Below are positions 11,142-17,481 of a DNA stretch of 32,621 nt, piece after piece. Made by a program: the position numbers and the translations under genes. How positions within the stretch are numbered: position 1 is the stretch's first letter; every line of letters begins with the position of its first letter. Where the stretch lies: IMG/VR virus record IMGVR_UViG_3300046804_002248, positions 1 to 32,621 of that record, one strand, 5' to 3'. The notes below the pieces were generated by a model that saw only the letters and a program-made list of their open reading frames with translations, ran no database searches and was not told the origin of the DNA. This stretch comes from a virus.

Positions 11142-11206
11142 GATTATTTGCTGATTATTTGCTTAGGCTCACCTTTCGGATTATTTGCTAAGGCTCACAG
11201 GCTCAC
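11142..11206. repeat. Direct repeats in the leader of the leftward arm
   Basis: GATTATTTGCT occurs at 11142-11152, 11153-11163 and 11179-11189; AGGCTCAC occurs at 11165-11172, 11191-11198 and 11199-11206. On the minus strand this gives two copies of a five-codon frame (GTG AGC CTN AGC AAA then TAA), one of them after GAAAG. Confidence 0.7.
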
Positions 11207-11242
11207 TAGGATTTTTCTCTATTTAATTTTTCTTATACTATA

Positions 11243-11264
11243 AGCATAACAGGGGGGTCTGACA
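11243..11264 (-). promoter_or_regulatory. PafBC/RecA-NDp-type promoter P16, head of the arm
   Basis: ATGTCAGAC, 8 bp, TATGCT on the minus strand (-10 at 11243-11248). A TATAGTAT follows directly and could be an alternative -10. It is the first leftward promoter. Confidence 0.5.
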
Positions 11265-11312
11265 TTTTTCAAGTCGCAAAACGGACATAAGGGACAAATT
11301 GAAAAAATACTT

Positions 11313-11328
11313 TGTGATATACCTCACA
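11313..11328. promoter_or_regulatory. Crp/GlxR-like palindrome
   Basis: TGTGA-TATACC-TCACA, full match, extended to TTTGTGA/TCACAAA; about 75 bp upstream of the P16 -10. Confidence 0.65.
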
Positions 11329-11452
11329 AACGACCCTATATTGCGCCTGATATGTGCGCTCTATCCCAAATGTCCGATTTTAAAAAAACCCTGGATCATA
11401 CAAATTAAAAATATATTAACATTTTTCAAAATCTGAAATACTAGTCGACTAC

Positions 11453-11472
11453 AATGTTTCATGTGAAACATT
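11453..11472. promoter_or_regulatory. parS-like sequence 1
   Basis: AATGTTTCATGTGAAACATT: 9-bp arms around a TG centre. The chromosomal parS consensus is TGTTTCACGTGAAACA, so only the central C differs. No parB gene is in the window. Confidence 0.6.
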
Positions 11473-11494
11473 CGAAAAAAGTTTTTTAAAAGTA

Positions 11495-11524
11495 TTGACA
11501 GTGGAATTTTCCCCGTGATACCAT
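11495..11524 (+). promoter_or_regulatory. Rightward sigma-A-like promoter
   Basis: TTGACA (perfect), 18 bp, TACCAT. It reads towards the 244-aa gene with a leader of about 195 nt. Confidence 0.65.
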
Positions 11525-11712
11525 TAACATGGTTTGTGGGGGCGTTACACTGAGAACTCAAATGTACCAGATGTATAAGCTTCCTATCCTACAAAGTGTT
11601 TTTTAAACTTTGGGGGGTAGGGGGGCATTTCCTAAAAATCTAAATCCCCAGATATAACTATATAATATATTATATATATATTAGTCAACTAGATTTTATT
11701 CAATAGAAATGA

Positions 11713-11718
11713 TATGAT
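11713..11718 (+). promoter_or_regulatory. Candidate -10 for a leaderless transcript
   Basis: TATGAT ends 6 bp before the ATG at 11725, and no ribosome-binding site is visible. Transcription from here would start at or next to the ATG. No clear -35; TAGTCAACTAG (11682-11692) lies at that position. Confidence 0.4.
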
Positions 11719-11724
11719 TTATAG

Positions 11725-12459
11725 ATGAAAAAAATAAAATTTACTCCTACTAAAAAAGATATTGCATTTAATCAAGAAATGCCAGGACCTGCATCTCGAT
11801 CTATAGCATCTTGGTATAAAGAAGCTCCAAATTTTATTCATGAAGGAAAAGGGTATAGAGATTATATTACTCTTCAAAAAGATAGAATTAAAAATGGTGG
11901 GAACGCTGAAGAAACTTTTAAAAATTGTCAACCTCTTATAGATGCTTTAACTTCTGGGTATATGCTAGTTACTCCATGCGACATAACAGTTATATTAAAA
12001 GAAAATGGAGATCCTCACCTATTCTGGAATATTGAAGATAGTGTTTTAGATAATCAAAATATAGAAGTTCTGGGTAATCATTTTCCAGTACCAGAAGGTT
12101 ATCATGCAATTGTATTTAGATGGTTTAATAAATGGCAAATCGAAACTCCAGAAGGATATAGTTGTTTATTTACACATCCATTAAATAGAACAGACTTGCC
12201 TTTTATTTCTTTATCTGGAATTATAGATTCAGATAAACATCCAAACAGTGTATTAGTTCCTTTTTTCTTAAAAAAAGATTTTGAAGGAATTATTGAGGCT
12301 GGAACTCCAATAGCTCAAGTAATTCCATTTAAACGAGAAGAATGGAAATCTGAAAAAGGTAAGTATTCAGAAAAATTTGAGTTTAGTCTAGACAAAGTTA
12401 AAAAATATATGATTAAGACATATAGAAGACTTTATTGGACTAAAAAAATATATAGATAA
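11725..12459 (+). CDS. Conserved phage hypothetical protein, DUF6065-like
   Basis: The 244-aa product has an N-terminal PGPASRSIASWYKEAP segment, a central CDITVILKENGDPHLFWN strand pair, then YSCLFTHPLNRTDLPF and a GTPIAQVIPFKREEW block near the end. I associate this order with a DUF6065-like family of viral proteins of unknown function; the THPLNR and AQVIPFKR blocks are the strongest points. It is soluble and beta-rich. Codon use is notably A/T-rich (nearly all wobble positions A or T). A parS-like sequence lies on each side, so the gene may be a recently gained unit. Start: ATG at 11725, no ribosome-binding site, possibly leaderless. Confidence 0.6.
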   Translation: MKKIKFTPTKKDIAFNQEMPGPASRSIASWYKEAPNFIHEGKGYRDYITLQKDRIKNGGNAEETFKNCQPLIDALTSGYMLVTPCDITVILKENGDPHLFWNIEDSVLDNQNIEVLGNHFPVPEGYHAIVFRWFNKWQIETPEGYSCLFTHPLNRTDLPFISLSGIIDSDKHPNSVLVPFFLKKDFEGIIEAGTPIAQVIPFKREEWKSEKGKYSEKFEFSLDKVKKYMIKTYRRLYWTKKIYR

Positions 12460-12480
12460 TCTAGTCAACTAGAATAATGC

Positions 12481-12498
12481 ATGTTTCATGTGAAACAT
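12481..12498. promoter_or_regulatory. parS-like sequence 2
   Basis: ATGTTTCATGTGAAACAT, identical core to the copy at 11453-11472 and again preceded by a TAGTCRACTA sequence (12462-12471). It overlaps the -35 area of the HNH gene. Confidence 0.6.
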
Positions 12499-12502
12499 CT
12501 GC

Positions 12503-12508
12503 TACAAT
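12503..12508 (+). promoter_or_regulatory. Extended -10 for the HNH gene
   Basis: TGC-TACAAT ends 8 bp before the ATG at 12517, so the transcript would be leaderless or nearly so. The parS-like palindrome lies directly upstream and could control it. Confidence 0.45.
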
Positions 12509-12516
12509 ATCGATAT

Positions 12517-12795
12517 ATGAAGACTGAAAAAGTCTCAATTGCTAAACAGAAGGCATACTTGTATAAATATATACGAGAATATAAGGAAAGACATCCTTGT
12601 GTCGACTGTAAGGTACAGTATCCATATTATGTAATGGATTTTGATCATGTCAGAGGTAAAAAACAAGCAAATGTAATGGAATTAGTACCTAGCTTGTCGA
12701 AAAAGAAAATTGATGAAGAAATTGCAAAGTGCGAAGTAGTATGTTCAAATTGTCATAGAATACGTACTCATATAAGAAAAAATAATAAGTCATAA
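12517..12795 (+). CDS. HNH endonuclease, small
   Basis: A 92-aa nuclease. CVDC (28-31) and CSNC (76-79) form the zinc-binding pair; between them DFDHVRGKK (D43, H44) carries the first catalytic histidine, ANV (N52) the asparagine, and CHRIRTH (H80, H85) the last histidine. This is the standard order for compact HNH proteins. It probably cuts double-stranded DNA, as a homing or free-standing nuclease. The ATG at 12517 is preferred to one at 12481 that would start in the parS-like sequence. It is followed by a hairpin terminator. Confidence 0.85.
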   Translation: MKTEKVSIAKQKAYLYKYIREYKERHPCVDCKVQYPYYVMDFDHVRGKKQANVMELVPSLSKKKIDEEIAKCEVVCSNCHRIRTHIRKNNKS

Positions 12796-12804
12796 AGTAC
12801 AAAA

Positions 12805-12842
12805 CCCAATCGGAGGCGGATCCAATTGGGCTTTGCTGTTCT
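12805..12842 (+). terminator. Terminator of the HNH gene
   Basis: CCCAAT (12805-12810) pairs with ATTGGG (12825-12830), with inner GGA/TCC pairs, followed by CTTTGCTGTTCTT. The U-tract is interrupted, so strength is uncertain. It lies between convergent genes. Confidence 0.55.
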
Positions 12843-12944
12843 TACGAACTGTATATGGGAGCAAGTGGGATGCTACAACCACATACAATTACAATTGTAA
12901 AATACTAGAAATTCAAAGTCAAGGGGCGGGAACAAAAAAGTTCC

Positions 12945-13199
12945 TCAGCCCATATATTTTTTCTCTCCAGTAATATCATATAACATAGACATCAGTATTG
13001 CACAATCATCATGTTTCCAAGTAAGATCACATACACCAGTATCTTCAGTCTGTAGACATCTTCTCAGATACCCTTCTAAATAGCCAGAAAGCCATTCTAA
13101 GGACCCTATAGCCATTGCCTGGTCCTCATAGTTGTCTTTGTATTTAAAACGGGCTGTATTCATAGACCGTGTAATTTGATCGATATAAAGCTTATTCAT
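12945..13199 (-). CDS. Hypothetical 84-aa protein
   Basis: A mostly helical protein starting MNKLYIDQITRSMNTARF, with C52, C61 and C70 irregularly spaced. Last gene of the lysis-side leftward operon, overlapping the preceding gene by 8 bp. GAACAAAAAAGTTC-type hairpin (about 12929-12945) follows its stop and may end the transcript. Function unknown. Confidence 0.6.
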   Translation of the reverse strand: MNKLYIDQITRSMNTARFKYKDNYEDQAMAIGSLEWLSGYLEGYLRRCLQTEDTGVCDLTWKHDDCAILMSMLYDITGEKKYMG

Positions 13200-13395
13200 C
13201 TTCTTGTGGAGTATATGAAGGGATTGGGCCTATGAGATATCCTTGATCATGATAGTTTACAAGTTTTGCTGTATCTTCGCTGCCGACCATTTTGTTCGCT
13301 ATGAGAACTAATACGTCATATATGCGAGATAGCATAATATAGTTAACCATTTCAAGGTTTTCTTCTAAATTAGCAGGTTTCTCTTCATTAGTCAT
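13192..13395 (-). CDS. Hypothetical 67-aa protein
   Basis: Starts MTNEEKPANLEENLEMVNYI: an acidic head followed by an amphipathic/hydrophobic helix (IMLSRIYDVLVLIANKMV), then a Pro-rich acidic end. The helix is borderline for membrane insertion. ATG overlaps the previous gene; GGGAGACCAA precedes it. Function unknown. Confidence 0.55.
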   Translation of the reverse strand: MTNEEKPANLEENLEMVNYIMLSRIYDVLVLIANKMVGSEDTAKLVNYHDQGYLIGPIPSYTPQEDE

Positions 13396-13513
13396 TTGGT
13401 CTCCCTAAATCTTCCCAAAATTTTTCTCTGCCCATGGCATCTAATTGGGGCATGGGGGAGGATTCGGTCTCTACTTTCGAATCACTGAAATTTTCACTTT
13501 TTTGCGTTGGCAC
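13388..13513 (-). CDS. Hypothetical 41-aa protein with GTG start
   Basis: From a GTG at 13513, preceded by TTGGAGTAAATA, the frame runs 41 codons and its stop overlaps the start of the next gene. The product is polar and Ser/Glu-rich with a conserved-looking end (GREKFWEDLGRPND). It fills the only apparent gap in this operon and has the right ribosome-binding site. Function unknown. Confidence 0.55.
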   Translation of the reverse strand: MPTQKSENFSDSKVETESSPMPQLDAMGREKFWEDLGRPND

Positions 13514-13516
13514 TAT

Positions 13517-13732
13517 TTACTCCAAATTGTGGGCTTTTAATACTTTAAGTATATCATTATAAAATTCGAGACCTATGGTGCGCTTGTAGTCGCATAGTAA
13601 GCAATATAAGTAAATATTATCTTCTGAATCCTGATTGCAAAACAAAAGGCCTTGGTCCATAGGACAATCTATCCTTGGGACCAGGCCCTCTGTCGAAAGG
13701 TTCAGATATTTAGATACCTTTTGTATCTGCAT
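13517..13732 (-). CDS. Putative zinc-ribbon protein, 71 aa
   Basis: Cysteines at 23, 32, 44 and 47 (CPMDQGLLFC and YCLLC) resemble a zinc ribbon in which the first pair is widely spaced. The C-terminal helix reads LEFYNDILKVLKAHN. AGGAGAAAG precedes the ATG. It follows the lytic enzyme by 14 bp. Function unknown. Confidence 0.6.
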   Translation of the reverse strand: MQIQKVSKYLNLSTEGLVPRIDCPMDQGLLFCNQDSEDNIYLYCLLCDYKRTIGLEFYNDILKVLKAHNLE

Positions 13733-13746
13733 CTTTCTCCTAAACC

Positions 13747-14310
13747 TTAATTAGGAAACAACGGTAGCCATTTCCTTGCTGCGGCATTTAAGCCTTTCCA
13801 GCTAGACCAATCACTTCCGCCATCGGTCATATAATACGTTATCTCTGCGTTTACTACTGGATCAAATAATAGTACATTCGATCTCAGGTCGAATTTCTCT
13901 TTACGATCTGTGCCAAGAGTTCCCAGCATATTGATCTGAAAAATTCCGTAGGAACTGTCTCCAGTATTCCTGTTGCCATTATAAGCTAGTGGTCTTCCAT
14001 TGGATTCCCGCTTTGCTATGGCCCAAGCCGTTCTTAAGGCTTTTCCTTCAAATCCTACTGATTCCAGTAGTTGCTTTAACTCTTTGTCAGTGAGCTGATC
14101 AGAAGGCTTGTATACAGTGTTGCTGAATTTTTCCAGCGTTGCTTTCTTCAGTTTTGCTTCTTGTTGTGCAGTTACTTCAGGCTTTACAGTCAAAGCTTCT
14201 GCTTTTTGCAATTGAGTTACGGGGTTCCCAGAAAACAAAAACAATGTTATCATTGCTATTGCAGACCAAGAATGAGCCACGTCGCTCAACTTTAGTTTGA
14301 TATTCTCCAT
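13747..14310 (-). CDS. Membrane-anchored lytic transglycosylase-like enzyme
   Basis: A 187-aa peptidoglycan-cleaving enzyme. Residues 15-28 (SAIAMITLFLFSG) form a hydrophobic N-terminal anchor or signal; a charged helical linker follows; the catalytic domain runs from about residue 85. WAIAKRESNGRPLAYN (96-111) carries the presumed catalytic Glu102, and GDSSYGIFQINM is the second SLT-domain motif, with an AAARKWLP end. It likely acts in lysis or in cell-wall penetration. The ATG at 14310 lies 9 bp after GGAGG; the longer frame to 14457 overlaps the divergent gene. A TTGACA/TATTAT promoter precedes it. Confidence 0.8.
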   Translation of the reverse strand: MENIKLKLSDVAHSWSAIAMITLFLFSGNPVTQLQKAEALTVKPEVTAQQEAKLKKATLEKFSNTVYKPSDQLTDKELKQLLESVGFEGKALRTAWAIAKRESNGRPLAYNGNRNTGDSSYGIFQINMLGTLGTDRKEKFDLRSNVLLFDPVVNAEITYYMTDGGSDWSSWKGLNAAARKWLPLFPN

Positions 14311-14343
14311 TGGCATTTCCTCCTCTAGAGATAACGAACTATA

Positions 14344-14373
14344 ATAATAACATTGTTTGACAATACCTGTCAA
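14344..14373 (-). promoter_or_regulatory. Promoter of the lytic enzyme operon
   Basis: TTGACA (14373-14368), 18 bp, TATTAT (14349-14344) on the minus strand. The -35 is half of an inverted repeat TTGACA-ATACC-TGTCAA (14357-14373), so a dimeric regulator could bind here. Confidence 0.65.
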
Positions 14374-14394
14374 GCCAGTTGACCAGAAAAAATA

Positions 14395-15387
14395 ATGAAA
14401 ATATCCTATTCTACGCCTACAATTAATCTGAGAAATACTCATCATGGGTACGGACAAGCATTAAATAGAATAGTTAAATCTTTAAATAACCTTGGGCATG
14501 AGACTAAATATCAAGATTCATCTGCTCCATTTCAATTTAATTTTGCACAACCTACTCTTTATAAATTACATAAAGATCAGTATCAAATTGGATATACTCC
14601 GTGGGAGTCCACAGTTATTCCAAAAGAATGGATTCCAAGATTAAATATTTGTGATGAAGTTTGGACAACCTCAGATTGGTGTGCAAATGTTTTTGAAGAT
14701 CATGGATATAAAAATGTTAAAGTTTATCCACATGGTGTGGATAAGATGTGGACACCTAAAAAACGTAGAGAATCTGAAGTTATAAAGTTTTTACATATTG
14801 GAGAGCCATCTGTAAGAAAAGGCGGGCAATTAGTTGTAGATGCTTTTATAGCTTTATTTGGCAATAACCCTAAATATTCTTTAACTATAAAATCTACTGG
14901 TGATCATTCTACTAGAGTATATAATAACTATATAGATAGACAGATTATAGGACTTCCAGAAAAGATATATAATAATATAAAGATTATAACTAAAGATATG
15001 GAAGACTTTGAGTTAGTTAGTTTATATCATAATCATGATATCTTGGTTTACCCGTCGGCAGGTGAAGGATTTGGTTTAATTCCATTACAAGCACTTGCAA
15101 CAGGTATGCCAGTTATATCCACATATGATTGGGCACATTATAAAAACTATCTTGGTCCATTAAAGGTTAAATCTGAGCTTATAGATTCAGAATGGGAATT
15201 AGTTCATCCAGGTAAAGTATTTAATCCAAACTATCAACATCTACTTGAGATGATGAGAGATGCTGCAATGAACTTTAAAGCATATTCAGGATATTATTAT
15301 GCTCAGTCAACTAAGATTCATGAAGAATACAATTGGGATCAGTTGACCAATAATGCATTTCAAAATGTTATTAAAAAATTTTCTTAA
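14395..15387 (+). CDS. GT4-like glycosyltransferase
   Basis: A 330-aa protein with GT-B fold features: an N-terminal domain ending in WTTSDWCANVF, a GYKNVKVYPHGVD linker, then the donor-binding domain with HIGEPSVRKGG (134-144; the Arg/Lys pair of GT4 enzymes) and PSAGEGFGLIPLQALATGMPVI-type nucleotide-sugar site around residues 220-241. Glu224 is present, but the second acid of the E-x7-E motif is Gln232. Probable substrate is a nucleotide sugar; the acceptor could be DNA bases, virion protein or host surface glycan. It begins 85 bp from the divergent lytic enzyme gene and no ribosome-binding site is visible. Confidence 0.75.
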   Translation: MKISYSTPTINLRNTHHGYGQALNRIVKSLNNLGHETKYQDSSAPFQFNFAQPTLYKLHKDQYQIGYTPWESTVIPKEWIPRLNICDEVWTTSDWCANVFEDHGYKNVKVYPHGVDKMWTPKKRRESEVIKFLHIGEPSVRKGGQLVVDAFIALFGNNPKYSLTIKSTGDHSTRVYNNYIDRQIIGLPEKIYNNIKIITKDMEDFELVSLYHNHDILVYPSAGEGFGLIPLQALATGMPVISTYDWAHYKNYLGPLKVKSELIDSEWELVHPGKVFNPNYQHLLEMMRDAAMNFKAYSGYYYAQSTKIHEEYNWDQLTNNAFQNVIKKFS

Positions 15388-15391
15388 CCCC

Positions 15392-15420
15392 TTCCCACTC
15401 TAATTAAAGTTTGGTAGAAT
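15392..15420 (+). promoter_or_regulatory. Promoter of the ribonucleotide reductase gene
   Basis: TTCCCA, 17 bp, TGG-TAGAAT (extended -10 at 15415-15420). A start point near 15427 excludes translation from a TTG at 15411 and supports the ATG at 15477. Confidence 0.45.
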
Positions 15421-15476
15421 TGGTATCTCACAGAATTTATATAAACCGCAAGGCGGAGAAGGAGCTTTACTCAAAA

Positions 15477-17411
15477 ATGTCAAGAATTATTGAAAACCCC
15501 TATGAAAACTTTATTGCATTATCTCGTTATGCACGATGGATTCCAGAAGAGAATCGCAGAGAGACTTGGGGTGAAACAGTAGATAGATATTTTGCGTTCA
15601 TGCTTGATCACCTATTCCAAAACTATTCTTATGAGCCATCATCAAAACTTGTAGAAGATTTAAAGCAAGCAGTTTATAATCGTGATGTAATGCCATCAAT
15701 GAGAGCAGTTATGACTGCAGGTGCTGCTCTTGATAGAGACCATGTTGCAGGGTACAACTGCTCATTTGTCCCAGTAGATTCACCAAGATCATTTGATGAA
15801 ACAATGTATATTTTAATGTGTGGAACAGGTGTTGGTTTTTCTGTTGAATATAAGTATGTTAATAAGCTTCCTGCCGTCCCAGAAACATTTGAAAAATCTA
15901 CAACTACAATTGTAGTAGAAGACTCTAAGACAGGTTGGGCAAAGTCTTATCGTGAACTATTAGCTCTATTGTGGTCTGGACAGATTCCGTCTATTGATGT
16001 TTCAAAGTTACGTCCAGCAGGTGCACGTCTTAAGACAATGGGTGGTCGTTCATCAGGTCCACAGCCATTAATTAATCTTTTTGATTTTACAATTGCAAAG
16101 TTCAAAGCAGCAGCAGGTCGTCAGTTGAAACCTATTGAGGCACACGATATAATGTGTAAGATAGGCGAAATTGTAGTTGTTGGCGGAGTTCGTAGATCAG
16201 CAATGATTTCTTTGTCTAATATCAATGATATCGAAATGGCTGCAGCAAAATCAGGAAACTGGTGGGAAAAGAATTCACAAAGAGCCCTATCAAATAACTC
16301 AGTAGCATATTCTCGTAAACCAGAGATGGAACAGTTTATTGCCGAATGGAAGAATTTGTATGACTCAAAATCAGGTGAGCGTGGCATATACAATGTTGCA
16401 GCAGCTCAGAAGCAAGCAGGAAAATGGGGACGTAGAGACCCTGAAATCCATTACGGAACTAACCCCTGCTCAGAAATTATCCTTAGACCTTATCAGTTTT
16501 GTAATCTATCCGAAGTTGTAATTCGTGAAAAAGATACATCCAAAACGGTGGCAGAAAAAGTAAGACTAGCCACTATTCTAGGAACATGGCAATCTACGCT
16601 TACAGACTTTAAGTATCTTCGTAAAATTTGGAAAGATAACACAGAAGAAGAACGCCTACTTGGGGTATCTCTTACTGGTCAATTTGGAAACAAGTTCTTT
16701 TCTGGTAAAGAAGATTTAAAGAAGCTTGAAGATACTCTTGAAAGACTTCGTGATTATGCAAGAGAGACAAATGCTGAGATGGCTAAGGAATTAAATATTC
16801 CTGCCTCCGCTGCTATCACATGTGTTAAACCATCAGGAACGGTTTCTCAATTAGTTGGAGTCTCATCTGGAATGCATGCATGGCATTCAGATTATTATAT
16901 TCGTACAGTTCGTGGAGACAAGAAAGATCCTCTATCTACATTCCTAAAAGAAGTTGGAATTCCTGTAGAAGATGATTTTATGAAGCCTAACGATACATAT
17001 GTATTTTCATTCCCAGTAAAAGCCCCAGAGGGTGCAATTACGAGAAATGACTTAACAGCAATTGATCATTTAAATACATGGCTTGTTTATCAACGTGCAT
17101 GGTGTGAGCATAAGCCATCAATTACTGTATCAGTAAAAGAAGATGAATGGATGGAAGTTGGTGCTTGGGTATATAAGCATTTTGATGAGGTGTCTGGAAT
17201 TTCATTCCTACCACACTCAGACCACTCTTATAAGCAAGCTCCGTATCAAGAAGTTACAGAAACAGAATATTTAGAACTTCTTGCTAAAATGCCGTCAACA
17301 ATTCGTTGGGAAGATTTATCTTTCTATGAAACAGAGGACGGAACAAGTGGAACACAGACATTAGCGTGTACATCAGACGGTAATTGTGAGATTGTAGACA
17401 TTTCCGCTTAA
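15477..17411 (+). CDS. nrdJ: Class II (adenosylcobalamin-dependent) ribonucleotide reductase, monomeric type
   Basis: A 644-aa enzyme that reduces ribonucleotides to deoxyribonucleotides using a radical from coenzyme B12. FIALSRYARWIPEENRRETW opens the catalytic barrel. Cys95 (GYNCSF) and Cys342 (QFCNLSE) form the reducible pair; Cys331 in TNPCSEI is the thiyl-radical cysteine, with Asn329 and Glu333 beside it. GVRRSA and KPSGTVSQLVGVSSGMH follow. Cys631 and Cys637 near the C-terminus would relay electrons from thioredoxin. The 11-residue spacing 331-342 equals that of the Lactobacillus RTPR enzyme. The ATG at 15477 has GGAGAAGGAG upstream. No intein. It supplies dNTPs for phage DNA synthesis and depends on host B12. 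Confidence 0.93.
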   Translation: MSRIIENPYENFIALSRYARWIPEENRRETWGETVDRYFAFMLDHLFQNYSYEPSSKLVEDLKQAVYNRDVMPSMRAVMTAGAALDRDHVAGYNCSFVPVDSPRSFDETMYILMCGTGVGFSVEYKYVNKLPAVPETFEKSTTTIVVEDSKTGWAKSYRELLALLWSGQIPSIDVSKLRPAGARLKTMGGRSSGPQPLINLFDFTIAKFKAAAGRQLKPIEAHDIMCKIGEIVVVGGVRRSAMISLSNINDIEMAAAKSGNWWEKNSQRALSNNSVAYSRKPEMEQFIAEWKNLYDSKSGERGIYNVAAAQKQAGKWGRRDPEIHYGTNPCSEIILRPYQFCNLSEVVIREKDTSKTVAEKVRLATILGTWQSTLTDFKYLRKIWKDNTEEERLLGVSLTGQFGNKFFSGKEDLKKLEDTLERLRDYARETNAEMAKELNIPASAAITCVKPSGTVSQLVGVSSGMHAWHSDYYIRTVRGDKKDPLSTFLKEVGIPVEDDFMKPNDTYVFSFPVKAPEGAITRNDLTAIDHLNTWLVYQRAWCEHKPSITVSVKEDEWMEVGAWVYKHFDEVSGISFLPHSDHSYKQAPYQEVTETEYLELLAKMPSTIRWEDLSFYETEDGTSGTQTLACTSDGNCEIVDISA

Positions 17412-17423
17412 TAGGTATATAAT
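17395..17423 (+). promoter_or_regulatory. Promoter inside the 3' end of nrdJ
   Basis: TAGACA, 17 bp, TATAAT. It would transcribe the holin-like gene with a leader that has two small hairpins (TTGGG-GAAA-CCCAA and CTGGG/CCCAG). Confidence 0.65.
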
Positions 17424-17481
17424 AAGAATTGGGGAAACCCAAAATTCCTGGGTACAATGCCCAGAAATAGGAGGATCATGA

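Larger units (their letters stand above)
11055..11724. other. Divergence region between the leftward arm and the plus-strand genes
   Basis: I find no convincing gene in these 670 bases. They contain the leader of the leftward arm with short direct repeats (11142-11206), promoter P16, a Crp-like palindrome, copies of the GGACAT motif, a parS-like sequence (11453-11472), three TAGTCRACTA-type sequences (one beyond the region), a consensus rightward promoter (11495-11524), a G-run block near 11611-11626 and an AT-only stretch of about 30 bp near 11655-11685. The mix of AT-rich DNA and repeated sites would suit a control or replication region. Confidence 0.65.

Noticed and set aside
11361-11561. 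66-aa minus-strand frame
   Set aside because: It crosses the parS-like site and the rightward promoter, and has no start signal.
11529-11606. 25-aa plus-strand frame after the TTGACA/TACCAT promoter
   Set aside because: Its ATG is 5 bp after the -10, so it is upstream of the likely transcript start; no ribosome-binding site.
14311-14457. N-terminal extension of the lytic enzyme
   Set aside because: It overlaps the promoter and the divergent glycosyltransferase gene; GGAGG and a membrane anchor support the ATG at 14310.
15411-15476. TTG start of nrdJ, 22 residues longer
   Set aside because: No ribosome-binding site, and the start lies at the -10; the family begins near the internal ATG.
16121-16521. 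Frames inside nrdJ on either strand
   Set aside because: Shadows of a well-supported gene.
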